Positions 46,716 through 55,223 of a DNA stretch of 64,000 nucleotides are shown piece by piece (within the stretch, counting starts at the first letter, position 1; every line of letters starts with the position of its first letter). The DNA is taken from the NCBI RefSeq assembly GCF_006149005.1, contig NZ_VBSL01000001.1:558001-622000 (forward strand). The letters run 5' to 3'. A program made the translations under genes and the position numbers. Below the pieces are notes generated by a model that did no database searches, was not told where the DNA came from, and saw nothing but the letters and a program-made list of their open reading frames with translations. The stretch is from Larkinella sp. C7. Its GTDB lineage: Bacteria; Bacteroidota; Bacteroidia; Cytophagales; Spirosomataceae.

Positions 46716-47519
46716 TTGAACGCGGTTTTTCACAGGAAACGATGGGTCTGGCTGGTGTATCTCCTCATCGCGTTGACCGTGGTGCTGGTGACGAACGATA
46801 CGCCGTTCCGCGAACGCATCCGGCTGCCGAGTTTCTACACCGATGTGCTGTTCGCCCTGGGCTATACTTTTGCCATAGGCTGGTACCTGAACCGGGTTAC
46901 GGAAAAACTGAATCAGAAATACCCCTGGACCAACGACCGCCAGAACCGCGTCCGGTGGCAGGTGCTTTGGGGCATTGCAATCCCCCTGCTCGTTCTGGTG
47001 GTTCTGGAGGTGGTTTACATCCGGTTTTTCCTGCAATTGCGCCCCAATTTTAGCTCCATTTTTCTGGCCGAACTGCCCCTCTCCGCCACGTTTTTGTTGC
47101 TGCTGAACATCCTGCATTCGCTGGTCTCGCTGCCCGCTCCCGCCCCGCCGATCCCGCTTCCGGTTTCTGACAAACCGCAGACAGCAGTGTCGTTTCTGGT
47201 CAGCACGGGACACACCCAAAAACCGGTGTTGATGGATGACATTGCCTACTTTATCATCCTCGACAAAGTGGTTTATCTGGTCAGCATCCGACAGGAAAAA
47301 TTTGTGGTGTGGGAAACGCTGGACGAGGTCATGGAGAAGGTCGATCCCACCCGGTTTTTCAAGCTGAATCGCCAGGTCATCGCCCAGATCCGCAGCATCG
47401 AATCCGTCGAACAGACGCCCACCCGAAAACTCCTCGTGACGCTCTGCCCGCCCATTTCGGAAGCGGTATATGTCTCGAAAGACCGGGCCACGGTTTTTCT
47501 GAACTGGCTGGGGAAATAG
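46716..47519 (+). CDS. Membrane-anchored LytTR-domain transcriptional regulator
   Basis: A 267-residue protein. Four hydrophobic segments lie at about residues 10-26, 43-60, 89-108 and 118-137, followed by a Pro-rich linker and a LytTR DNA-binding domain (about 172-265; DDIAYFIILDKVVYLVSIRQ, FFKLNRQVIAQIRSIESVEQ). No receiver is present, so the membrane part probably senses a signal or a partner directly. The start is a TTG at 46716: there is no in-frame ATG before the first membrane segment, and the promoter element lies close upstream. A hairpin spanning the stop codon ends the gene. Confidence 0.8.
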   Translation: MNAVFHRKRWVWLVYLLIALTVVLVTNDTPFRERIRLPSFYTDVLFALGYTFAIGWYLNRVTEKLNQKYPWTNDRQNRVRWQVLWGIAIPLLVLVVLEVVYIRFFLQLRPNFSSIFLAELPLSATFLLLLNILHSLVSLPAPAPPIPLPVSDKPQTAVSFLVSTGHTQKPVLMDDIAYFIILDKVVYLVSIRQEKFVVWETLDEVMEKVDPTRFFKLNRQVIAQIRSIESVEQTPTRKLLVTLCPPISEAVYVSKDRATVFLNWLGK

Positions 47520-47541
47520 CCGTCCGTTTCAGCGGCTATTT
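47514..47541 (+). terminator. Terminator overlapping the LytTR stop codon
   Basis: aaatagccg/cggctattt, 9-bp stem with a 10-nt loop and a following T-run. The TAG stop lies within the left arm. Confidence 0.65.
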
Positions 47542-47596
47542 TGCCGGTTTGGGTTGCACTCCCCACCAAAACACCCGCTGTGCGCCGTCAGACCGG

Positions 47597-47604
47597 TATT
47601 TTTG
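47597..47604 (+). promoter_or_regulatory. -7 promoter element of the small outer-membrane protein gene
   Basis: TATTTTTG matches TAnnTTTG, 61 bp before the ATG at 47666; there is no TTG at the expected -33 distance. Confidence 0.35.
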
Positions 47605-47665
47605 CAGCGCACTTCAGACATCCCGTTCTGAACGGCCCGACTGTAAACAACACCCTCATTCGCAC

Positions 47666-48283
47666 ATGAAACAGTACCCGTCCTTCCTGAAGGCGCTTCT
47701 ATGGGCTGGCTTTCTGGGAGCCGCCAGCCCGGTTTTGGCCCAGAAAACGAGCGGTTCGCTCCCCCTCCGCCTGACCCTTTTCTCCGAAAGCACGTCCATT
47801 CCGTTTGCCGACGGCCTGGTTACCCAACCGCTCCATCCGGGCGTATCGCTCGGGACCGAATGGGCGTTGAAACGACGGTCAACATCCCGTCTGGTTCAGG
47901 GTCTAACCGCCGGGTATTACCATCACAAAGAAGTAGCGCAGGGTATTTTTCTGGGCACGGATTTCCGCTACGAACGGCAATTGCCGCTTTCACTGTATGC
48001 CTCCATCGGGCTCGGCATCGGCTATCTGCATACGTTCCGAACGCAGGACGAATTCCGGCTGAAAGATGGGCGTTACGTCCTGAAAAAAGACCGGGGAACG
48101 CCCCACCTCCTGCTTTCCGTTCCGCTGGAAATCGGGTTGCGGTTTCGTCCTGACAGCCCCAAGTCTCCCCGGCTTTTTGTGCAGTATCAACCCTGGATCG
48201 AGTACCCGTTTTCCCCGGATTTCATCCCCCTCATGACGCACACCAATCTGGCCGTTGGGTATCAATTCTTCCCCTTTCGTTAG
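47666..48283 (+). CDS. Small secreted or outer-membrane beta-barrel-like protein
   Basis: A 205-residue protein of no named family I recognise. It has a signal peptide (MKQYPSFLKALLWAGFLGAA, cleavage near VLAQ) and then alternating strands such as GVSLGTEWALKRRST, LYASIGLGIGYLHTF and TNLAVGYQFFPFR; the last ends in an aromatic-rich strand as outer-membrane barrels do. About eight strands would fit the length. The ATG at 47666 is fixed by the signal peptide. The function is unknown; it lies between a LytTR regulator and a beta-lactamase-fold hydrolase, all on the same strand but with separate promoter-like signals. Confidence 0.65.
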   Translation: MKQYPSFLKALLWAGFLGAASPVLAQKTSGSLPLRLTLFSESTSIPFADGLVTQPLHPGVSLGTEWALKRRSTSRLVQGLTAGYYHHKEVAQGIFLGTDFRYERQLPLSLYASIGLGIGYLHTFRTQDEFRLKDGRYVLKKDRGTPHLLLSVPLEIGLRFRPDSPKSPRLFVQYQPWIEYPFSPDFIPLMTHTNLAVGYQFFPFR

Positions 48284-48289
48284 CCCCAC

Positions 48290-48368
48290 TTCATTATTCA
48301 ATATTCATTATTTAGTATTCGATATTTCAATTGACGCAATACATGAATAACGAATGGCGAATAATGAA
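48290..48368. repeat. Imperfect AT-rich inverted repeat before the serine hydrolase gene
   Basis: Left arm 48290-48321 (ttcattattcaatattcatt...) pairs with 48336-48368 over about 32 positions with some seven mismatches and one bulge. The arms repeat the word attc/ttatt internally. The right arm ends 21 bp before the ATG at 48390. Confidence 0.75.
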
Positions 48369-48389
48369 ATATACAACCATCACACCCCC

Positions 48390-49586
48390 ATGAACACAAC
48401 CACCCATTTACTCAGAACCTTCCCGCTTTTCCTGCTGGCCTTCCTGTTGAGTTGCACCCACTCGGAAGTCATTGCCCCGGCGACCTTCGCCTGTTCCGTC
48501 GATTTCAACGACCAGAGCGACACGCACCCCAAACGAAACCGTTTTCAGGCGCTGCTTGATCAGAAAGTCAGTCGGGGCGTACCGGGCATTATTTTGTCCG
48601 TTCAGGACCCGGTCAACGGCGAATGGCTGGGAGCCGCCGGGATGGCTGACCTCTACAACCAGATTCCCTTGCAGAAATGCAACATCACCCGCGTCGGCAG
48701 CACCGTGAAAACATTCACTGCCGTGACGGTTTTGATGCTTTATGACGAAGGACTTCTGTCACTGGATGATGCCGTCAGCAAATACCTGCCGAATTCAGTG
48801 CTCAGCAAGCTCGACAATGGTACGAAAGTGACCGTTCGCCAGCTCCTGAATCACTCAAGCGGACTGTATAATTACATCCAGAATCTGCAATTCCAGACAG
48901 CTTCGTTGAATGACTTGACGAAGGAATGGTCGCCCGACGAATTGCTGGCGTATGCAAACGGGAAGAAAGCCTATTTTGCACCGGGAACCGACATGCGGTA
49001 TTCCAACACCAATTACATTTTGCTGGGAATGCTCATCGAGCAGATCACACAGAAGCCTTTTTATCAGGTTTTTGAAGAAAAAATCTTTCAACCGCTGCAC
49101 CTGACCAGCACACAGTTTGCCGCCCGAAACCCGGTTCCAAAAACCATTATCCGGGGTTATGTCGATCTGTACAATGACCTGAATGTGGTCGAAAGCACGT
49201 ATTACAGTGGTTGGGATTATTACACGGCCGACGGCGGGCTGATTTCCAATCCGCACGACATGGCGGTTTTTCTGCGCACCTTGTTCGACGGAAAGCTGCT
49301 CAAACCGGCCACGCTGTCCGAAGCCATGCAGTGGAAAGAACCGCTCAGACAGGAACCGGAAACCTACAGAACAGCCGCCGGTCTGGGATTTTTCAGGATT
49401 GAAACGCCCTACGGAATCGCGTATACCCACAGCGGAGATGCCATTGGCTATTACGCCAACATGCTCTATTTTCCCCAACAGAAAACGACGGTGGTCTACG
49501 GCGTCAACGGCAACTACGGGCAAATCGACGCGATGGTTTCGTCGCCGGAAGCCATCAACGGCATGCTGGAAACGGTGTTTCGGTAA
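48390..49586 (+). CDS. Class-C beta-lactamase-fold serine hydrolase, lipoprotein
   Basis: A 398-residue protein. The signal peptide ends AFLLSC, a good lipobox. The serine-hydrolase signature is present: SxxK in RVGSTVKTFTAV (catalytic Ser and Lys) and YxN in MRYSNTNYILLGMLI; the third motif is probably HSG in YTHSGDAIGYYANM. This resembles D-alanyl-D-alanine carboxypeptidases and class-C esterases (Pfam Beta-lactamase). The substrate could be peptidoglycan peptides, D-peptides or esters. I prefer the ATG at 48390 to the frame opening at 48354, which lies within the inverted repeat and lacks a signal peptide. Confidence 0.87.
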   Translation: MNTTTHLLRTFPLFLLAFLLSCTHSEVIAPATFACSVDFNDQSDTHPKRNRFQALLDQKVSRGVPGIILSVQDPVNGEWLGAAGMADLYNQIPLQKCNITRVGSTVKTFTAVTVLMLYDEGLLSLDDAVSKYLPNSVLSKLDNGTKVTVRQLLNHSSGLYNYIQNLQFQTASLNDLTKEWSPDELLAYANGKKAYFAPGTDMRYSNTNYILLGMLIEQITQKPFYQVFEEKIFQPLHLTSTQFAARNPVPKTIIRGYVDLYNDLNVVESTYYSGWDYYTADGGLISNPHDMAVFLRTLFDGKLLKPATLSEAMQWKEPLRQEPETYRTAAGLGFFRIETPYGIAYTHSGDAIGYYANMLYFPQQKTTVVYGVNGNYGQIDAMVSSPEAINGMLETVFR

Positions 49587-49703
49587 GGTGTTCACGGGTT
49601 TTGGCGGAGGTTGTAAAAAAAGGAGTTGCCACGCCATCAATTCAGCAGGCAGTGGGAACATTACGGTTTAGGGTATCGTTAGAAAAAACCGTTAGTTTGT
49701 TCC

Positions 49704-50783
49704 GTGGAGCAGCCCGCAAACCGAAAAATCATCCACATCGACATGGATGCGTTTTACGCATCGGTGGAGCAGCGCGACAATCCGGCGTTGCGCCAGAAAC
49801 CCGTGGCCGTCGGCGGATCGCGCCAGCGGGGCGTTGTGGCCGCAGCCAGTTATGAAGCCCGTCAATTTGGCGTTCGTTCCGCCATGGCGTCGTCGGTTGC
49901 CCTCCGCAAATGCCCCGACCTGATTTTTGTCAAACCCCGGTTCGATGTCTACAAGGCCGTTTCCAGCGAGATTCGCGCCATTTTTGCGGAATATACGCCC
50001 CTCATCGAACCCTTATCGCTGGACGAAGCCTATCTGGATGTAACGGATAACTTAAAAAACATGCCTTCTGCCACGCAGATTGCGGAGGAAATCCGGGCAA
50101 AAATCTTCCAAAAAACGCAACTGACGGCTTCCGCCGGGATTTCGTACAACAAGTTTCTGGCCAAACTGGCCTCCGATTATCGCAAACCCAATGGTCAGTA
50201 TGTGATCAAACCGTCGCAGGGTCTGGCGTTTGTGGAAACCCTGACCGTTGGGCAATTCCACGGCATTGGCCGCGTAACGGCTGCCAGGCTCAACCAGCTT
50301 GGTATTTTTACCGGCTGGGACTTGCGGCAACAGTCCGAAGCCTTCCTGAAACAGCATTTTGGCAAAGCGGGCAGTTATTATTACACCATCGCCCGTGCCA
50401 TCGACAACCGGCCCGTGACGCCCGACCGGCTTCGCAAATCGATTGGGTCGGAAACGACCTTCGACCGGGATTTAACCACCGAAGCCGACCTCCTGGCGGG
50501 TTTGCAACCCCTGCTCGATTCGGTCTGGCGGTTGTGCGAACGCATCCGGGTGGTGGGGCGCACGGTTACGCTGAAAGTAAAATTTGCCGATTTTGAGCAG
50601 ATTACCCGCAGCCGGACCACGCTGGGGCCGGTTTCCCAGAAAGCTTTTCTGGATCGCATTGGCGTCGAATTGCTCACGTCACTTTTTCCCCTGCCCAAAG
50701 GCGTCCGGCTCCTGGGAATTTCACTCTCCAACCTCGATGCTTCCGACCAACCGTCCGGCCAGCAATTGGTGCTTCCTTTCTAG
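49704..50783 (+). CDS. dinB: DNA polymerase IV (Y-family translesion polymerase)
   Basis: A 359-residue Y-family polymerase. The palm carries the metal-binding motifs IIHIDMDAFYASVEQRDNP and LSLDEAYLDVT; the fingers have YEARQFGVRSAM; then comes SAGISYNKFLAKLASDYRKP, the helix-hairpin-helix segment FHGIGRVTAARLNQLGIF, and a little-finger domain to the end. The C-terminus QQLVLPF resembles a sliding-clamp-binding peptide. The start is a GTG at 49704; the metal motif begins ten residues later, so no later start is possible. It copies past damaged bases with low fidelity. No LexA site is evident upstream. Confidence 0.93.
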   Translation: MEQPANRKIIHIDMDAFYASVEQRDNPALRQKPVAVGGSRQRGVVAAASYEARQFGVRSAMASSVALRKCPDLIFVKPRFDVYKAVSSEIRAIFAEYTPLIEPLSLDEAYLDVTDNLKNMPSATQIAEEIRAKIFQKTQLTASAGISYNKFLAKLASDYRKPNGQYVIKPSQGLAFVETLTVGQFHGIGRVTAARLNQLGIFTGWDLRQQSEAFLKQHFGKAGSYYYTIARAIDNRPVTPDRLRKSIGSETTFDRDLTTEADLLAGLQPLLDSVWRLCERIRVVGRTVTLKVKFADFEQITRSRTTLGPVSQKAFLDRIGVELLTSLFPLPKGVRLLGISLSNLDASDQPSGQQLVLPF

Positions 50784-50996
50784 CGGTCGACGGGTCTGAA
50801 ACCGGGCAAAAAGAGTCACCCCGCCGAATGACGGTACTTGTCCGCTTATTTTCGCCGTTCGATAAATAGATCGCTTCCGATACAGATTGTTTCGCCTAAA
50901 TTATATTCGGTTTTGAACCGGCTGTAAAAGCGTACCTCATCTTCGATTTTTCCAAAAATCCGACCGGTCTTCCCGGCCCTTCTTCCTACCTCAACC

Positions 50997-53900
50997 ATGA
51001 ACACGACTCCTAAACCAAAACTCTACGCCCTGATCGTGGGCATCAACGACTACCGGGCTGATCTGATTTTGCAGGGGCAAATCCGGTTTCCGGCCCTCGG
51101 CGGCTGCGTCATGGATGCCCTCAAGGTGCAGCGCTACCTTAAAAACGATCCCGCTTTCGAACCACACGTTTTGCTATTGCAGGACAGGAAAGCCGACAAG
51201 GCCAGCGTGGTTCGTGCTTTTCGTGCGCATTTGGGACAGGCGAAAGAAGGCGATGTAGCCCTGTTCTATTTCTCCGGACACGGAACCCAGGAATGGGCCG
51301 ATACGACCGTTTGGAAACACGAAACCGATGGCCGGCTGGAGTGTCTGGCCTGTCATTATGATGAGCAAACTGCTTCCGACTTTCTACTGGCAGACAAGGA
51401 ATTACGCTATCTTATCCAGGAACTATCGGCCCAAAAACCGCACGTCGTTACCATTTTCGACTGCTGTCATTCGGGCGATAATACCCGCAACGGGGCGCTG
51501 GTGCAAACCGTGTTCAAAGACGAAGCCCCCCGCGAAAAACGCATTCCGTTTGCGTTCGCCCAACGCCCCTGGGAGCAGTTTATTTTCGGACAGACGATCG
51601 CTGCGAATACGATCCGGCAGCAGGGCGATGCGGTTGCCTTGCCCGAAGGAACGCACGTCCAATTGTCGGCCTGCGAATCCGACGAATCGGCGGTAGAGGT
51701 CAGTGGCGAAGGCGTTTTTACCAAAACACTGCTGACGGTTTTGCGAGCGTCGGCAGGCGACCTGAGCTACTACTCCCTGCGGAGTCGGGTCCGGCAATAT
51801 CTGCGGAATGTGTACGAGCAAAAACCGCGCATTTACGTCGCCAACGGGGACGATTCGCTGCTGCACGGCACCTTTCTCAACCGGCCGGGCCAACGGGGGC
51901 AATCGGCCATTGGCGAGGTGACTTATAACCGGAAAACCGGCTGGCAGTTGAACCTGGGCGCGATTCACGGCATTACGACCGAAACCAAAACCATCACGGT
52001 TTTCAATCCCGACGACCCCGGCCAGAAATACACCGCCCAACCGGGCCTCATTCGGGTCGACTCGACCCAACTGCGGTTCGAGCCGTCGGTCAACCTGAAC
52101 CAGAATGCGGTTTTTCAGGCCACCATCGACGGCCTGATGATGCTTCCGCTGCCCATCACCCTCAAAAACAGGGGCGGTTTGTTGGAAGACCAGCAGACGC
52201 TGCTCGACAAACTCTCCAGCGAAAGCGGAGGACTCATTGTGACCGAAGAGCGGGAAGAGCTGGCGAAGTATGTGGTTCACAGTCAGGACGGTCGCTATTA
52301 CATCACCTACCCCAACGACCCCTACCGCCCGCTAACAAGCGTGATTGAAACCGCATCCGAAACGGCTATTCCGGAGTTGGTGGAACAGTTGAAACACCTG
52401 TCCCGCTGGGAATTCATGAACAGTCTGACCAATTCGGGCACCAACCAGCTACCGGGAAAACCGCTGACGGTAGAATTCGCCCGGATCGGAGCTGATGGGC
52501 AAACAACGGCGATTTTTCCGGCCAATGACCTCCTTCCGATCCACTATGAAAAAAAGGCCAATGGCCGTTGGCAAAGCAACCTTCAGGTCAAGATCACCAA
52601 TCCGGTCGGCAACCAGCGTTCGCTGTACTGCTCGGCCCTGTATCTCTCGTCCACCTTCGAATCGTTTACCGGTTTTCTGAACCCCAAAGCGTATTTGCTG
52701 GAACCGGGCAATTCGGTTTATCTGGGTTTGAACAAACTGGACTACCTGCCCGCCACGTTGCAGGACACGATGCGGTTTTACAACTGGCCAACCCGTTTGG
52801 AACACATCAAACTGATTGTTAGCACCGATGAGTTCGATCCACAGGCACTGACGCTGGCCACCCTGCCCGACCCGCCCCTGCCCGGCGATGAAAACCGGGG
52901 CGGCAATCGGGGCAGTTTTGCAACCGATGATGTGTCGGACCGTTCGATTCAACTGACGGGCTGGACGACGCAGTCGTATACCCTGGAACTGGTCAATCCG
53001 GAGCCCAATGTGATTCTGGATACCGAACTCAACGCGATGCTCCACGATCCGGTTACAACGCCCTTTGCGTTGGGAATCTATTTCGATGCCCGGCCGGGGA
53101 CGAACTGGGAAACCGATTACCAGCTTAAACCGGACATTAAAGTGCCGGATTCTGCGCACCTTGACGAACGCGGGCTGATCAGCGACTTGGGTCTGGCTGC
53201 GGCCAACGCGCTGGCCAACCGGTTGCGCAACCGGCAGTATGCGCAGGTAACCAAACGCTTCCCCAACCGCGTTCGGCTGGTTTCGGAGGGCGACTCGTGG
53301 TTTCAGCATCCGCTCGTGACCGACACCATCGACCACCTTTCCCGGGCGTTCGCCATCTATTGTGTGGCAGCCGCGGGCGATACGCTCCGGAATTACCAGA
53401 AAACCGGTGAATACCTCGACGCCATCGACGAACAAAACCCGGCCTTTTTTCTCATCAGCGGGGGCGGCAACGACATCCTCGGCGACCAGTTCCGCACGTT
53501 TCTGAAAGAAAATCCGGATATGAGCGAGCCGCCGGGCCAGAATCCGCGTCGGTTTCTGAATGACAAGGTATTCGCCGAACTGGATGCGCTGCGCGACCTG
53601 TACAAAGCGATGTTTGGTCACCTGAAAATCTATAAACCGAACCTCCAGATTCTGGTGCATGGCTACGACTACGTGATTCCGCTGCAAGTGACCAACAAAG
53701 GCTGGCTGGGACGCTATATGATCGAAAAAGGCATCAATCGGCAGGAGGACCGATTTGCCACGATCCAATTTATTCTGGACGAGTTCAACAGCCGGATCAG
53801 GACCGTGGCCGAAGCCTTCGAAAATGTTTCCTACCTCGACCTCCGCAAAACCGTCCGGCCCGACCAGTGGTACGATGAAATTCACCCGAACAGCGACGGT

Positions 53901-55223
53901 TATCAACAGGTGGCGATGAAGTTCATGGAGCGCATCAACGCCGTTCTCACCAAACAACCGGACCTTGCGCAGCCCCTAAACCAAAGCCGGGGCGAGGAGG
54001 TATTCCCCCTCCGCGGTCGGGGACAGGTAGTGGCACCAGAAAACCAAAAGCCCCAGTCACAACCTAGGACCGTAATGGGTTCGGCGGCACCGGAGAAAGT
54101 CCGCGGAGCAAACCGGATTACCATCAACCTGGAAAATGTCGAATATGAAACGGACCCTTCCAGGCCGTCGCACATTCCCCCACCCGCCTTCATGCCCGCG
54201 CCCGCTCCGCCGATCAACAGCCCGGCTGAAGCCCAACCAACGACTTCTCCGCTCCGCGAAGGCCAGCTTGACTACGACATTCCCGGTTCCATGAAAGTGG
54301 GTGAACAAACGACCTGTACGGTGCGGATTGCGGGCAAGGAAGTGGAATCTACCCTGTTGAAGATCAGCGATAGCAGTGTACATCAGGACATTACCATCGG
54401 CAACGAAATGAGTGTTCGGCTGGTCGATAGCTCGGGCGGGGAGTATTTCAAAATTACAACGATCAGCACCGAGCGGCAGGAAATCTGGACCGGCGACGAC
54501 ACCCAATGGAAGTTTTTTGTCCGTCCCCTCAAAGCCGGTCGGCATCCCTTATTACTTCAGATTACGGTTCACCTCGGAAACCGCTCCAGAGACCTGGATG
54601 TACTCGAAAAAGAAGTGCTGATCAGCAGTGACGATTCGGCCGATGCAACGCCAGCCACAAAAGCCTGGAAACGGATTTTGTTTCTGTCGGCCAACCCCCT
54701 CACCCACGAAACGCTGCGGCTGGGTGCCGAAGCCCGCGAGATTCAGGAAGAACTGCGGGGGAGCGACGGGATTCTGTTTTCCACCAGCCTGGCCGTCACC
54801 CCCCGCACGTTGACGCGCTCCATTTTGCAGGAAAAACCGACCATCGTGCATTTTTCCGGCCACGGCACCAGCGAAGGGCTGTGTCTGGAAACGGAAAGCG
54901 GGCAGTTGAAAACCGTCAGCGCTGAGGCTTTGGGACGGCTATTTGCGGTTTTCGATGACTCCGTGCAGTGCGTACTATTAAACGCCTGTTACTCCGAAAC
55001 ACAGGCCCGGGCCATCGGCGAACACATTCCGTACGTGATCGGGATGCAACGTTCGATTGGCGACGAAGCCGCCATTGCTTTTTCGGCGACGTTCTACCAG
55101 GCCCTGGGTTCGGGGCTGTCGATTGTGGATGCCTATGAACTGGCCGTTGCCGGGATGGGCCTGGATGACAACCGACAGGCCGCGATACCGGTTTTGCTAA
55201 AAAAGAACCCGGTCAGCGGTTAG
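50997..55223 (+). CDS. Caspase-SGNH hydrolase-CHAT multidomain protein
   Basis: A 1408-residue cytosolic protein without a signal peptide. Residues about 8-290 are a caspase (C14) domain: YALIVGINDYR, His95 in YFSGHGTQEW and Cys157 in TIFDCCHSGDNTRNG. Residues 300-660 are beta-rich and match nothing I know. An SGNH/GDSL hydrolase occupies about 755-985: Ser767 in VSEGDSWFQHP, the oxyanion segment SGGGNDILGD and the Asp960/His963 pair in YDEIHPNSDGY. After a Pro-rich linker (1050-1085) comes a beta-sandwich (about 1088-1210, IPGSMKVGEQTTCTVRIAG). The C-terminus (about 1224-1408) is a CHAT caspase-like domain: ILFLSANPLTHETLRLGAEA, His1289 in VHFSGHGTSEG, Cys1331 in LLNACYSET. All three active sites look intact. 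It is likely a conflict or cell-death effector; the substrates are unknown. It ends in a 27-bp overlap with the convergent phosphoesterase gene. Confidence 0.88.
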   Translation: MNTTPKPKLYALIVGINDYRADLILQGQIRFPALGGCVMDALKVQRYLKNDPAFEPHVLLLQDRKADKASVVRAFRAHLGQAKEGDVALFYFSGHGTQEWADTTVWKHETDGRLECLACHYDEQTASDFLLADKELRYLIQELSAQKPHVVTIFDCCHSGDNTRNGALVQTVFKDEAPREKRIPFAFAQRPWEQFIFGQTIAANTIRQQGDAVALPEGTHVQLSACESDESAVEVSGEGVFTKTLLTVLRASAGDLSYYSLRSRVRQYLRNVYEQKPRIYVANGDDSLLHGTFLNRPGQRGQSAIGEVTYNRKTGWQLNLGAIHGITTETKTITVFNPDDPGQKYTAQPGLIRVDSTQLRFEPSVNLNQNAVFQATIDGLMMLPLPITLKNRGGLLEDQQTLLDKLSSESGGLIVTEEREELAKYVVHSQDGRYYITYPNDPYRPLTSVIETASETAIPELVEQLKHLSRWEFMNSLTNSGTNQLPGKPLTVEFARIGADGQTTAIFPANDLLPIHYEKKANGRWQSNLQVKITNPVGNQRSLYCSALYLSSTFESFTGFLNPKAYLLEPGNSVYLGLNKLDYLPATLQDTMRFYNWPTRLEHIKLIVSTDEFDPQALTLATLPDPPLPGDENRGGNRGSFATDDVSDRSIQLTGWTTQSYTLELVNPEPNVILDTELNAMLHDPVTTPFALGIYFDARPGTNWETDYQLKPDIKVPDSAHLDERGLISDLGLAAANALANRLRNRQYAQVTKRFPNRVRLVSEGDSWFQHPLVTDTIDHLSRAFAIYCVAAAGDTLRNYQKTGEYLDAIDEQNPAFFLISGGGNDILGDQFRTFLKENPDMSEPPGQNPRRFLNDKVFAELDALRDLYKAMFGHLKIYKPNLQILVHGYDYVIPLQVTNKGWLGRYMIEKGINRQEDRFATIQFILDEFNSRIRTVAEAFENVSYLDLRKTVRPDQWYDEIHPNSDGYQQVAMKFMERINAVLTKQPDLAQPLNQSRGEEVFPLRGRGQVVAPENQKPQSQPRTVMGSAAPEKVRGANRITINLENVEYETDPSRPSHIPPPAFMPAPAPPINSPAEAQPTTSPLREGQLDYDIPGSMKVGEQTTCTVRIAGKEVESTLLKISDSSVHQDITIGNEMSVRLVDSSGGEYFKITTISTERQEIWTGDDTQWKFFVRPLKAGRHPLLLQITVHLGNRSRDLDVLEKEVLISSDDSADATPATKAWKRILFLSANPLTHETLRLGAEAREIQEELRGSDGILFSTSLAVTPRTLTRSILQEKPTIVHFSGHGTSEGLCLETESGQLKTVSAEALGRLFAVFDDSVQCVLLNACYSETQARAIGEHIPYVIGMQRSIGDEAAIAFSATFYQALGSGLSIVDAYELAVAGMGLDDNRQAAIPVLLKKNPVSG

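Noticed and set aside
52449-53957. 502-residue minus-strand frame inside the caspase fusion gene
   Set aside because: It covers the SGNH catalytic residues on the opposite strand; the sense frame carries the recognisable motifs.
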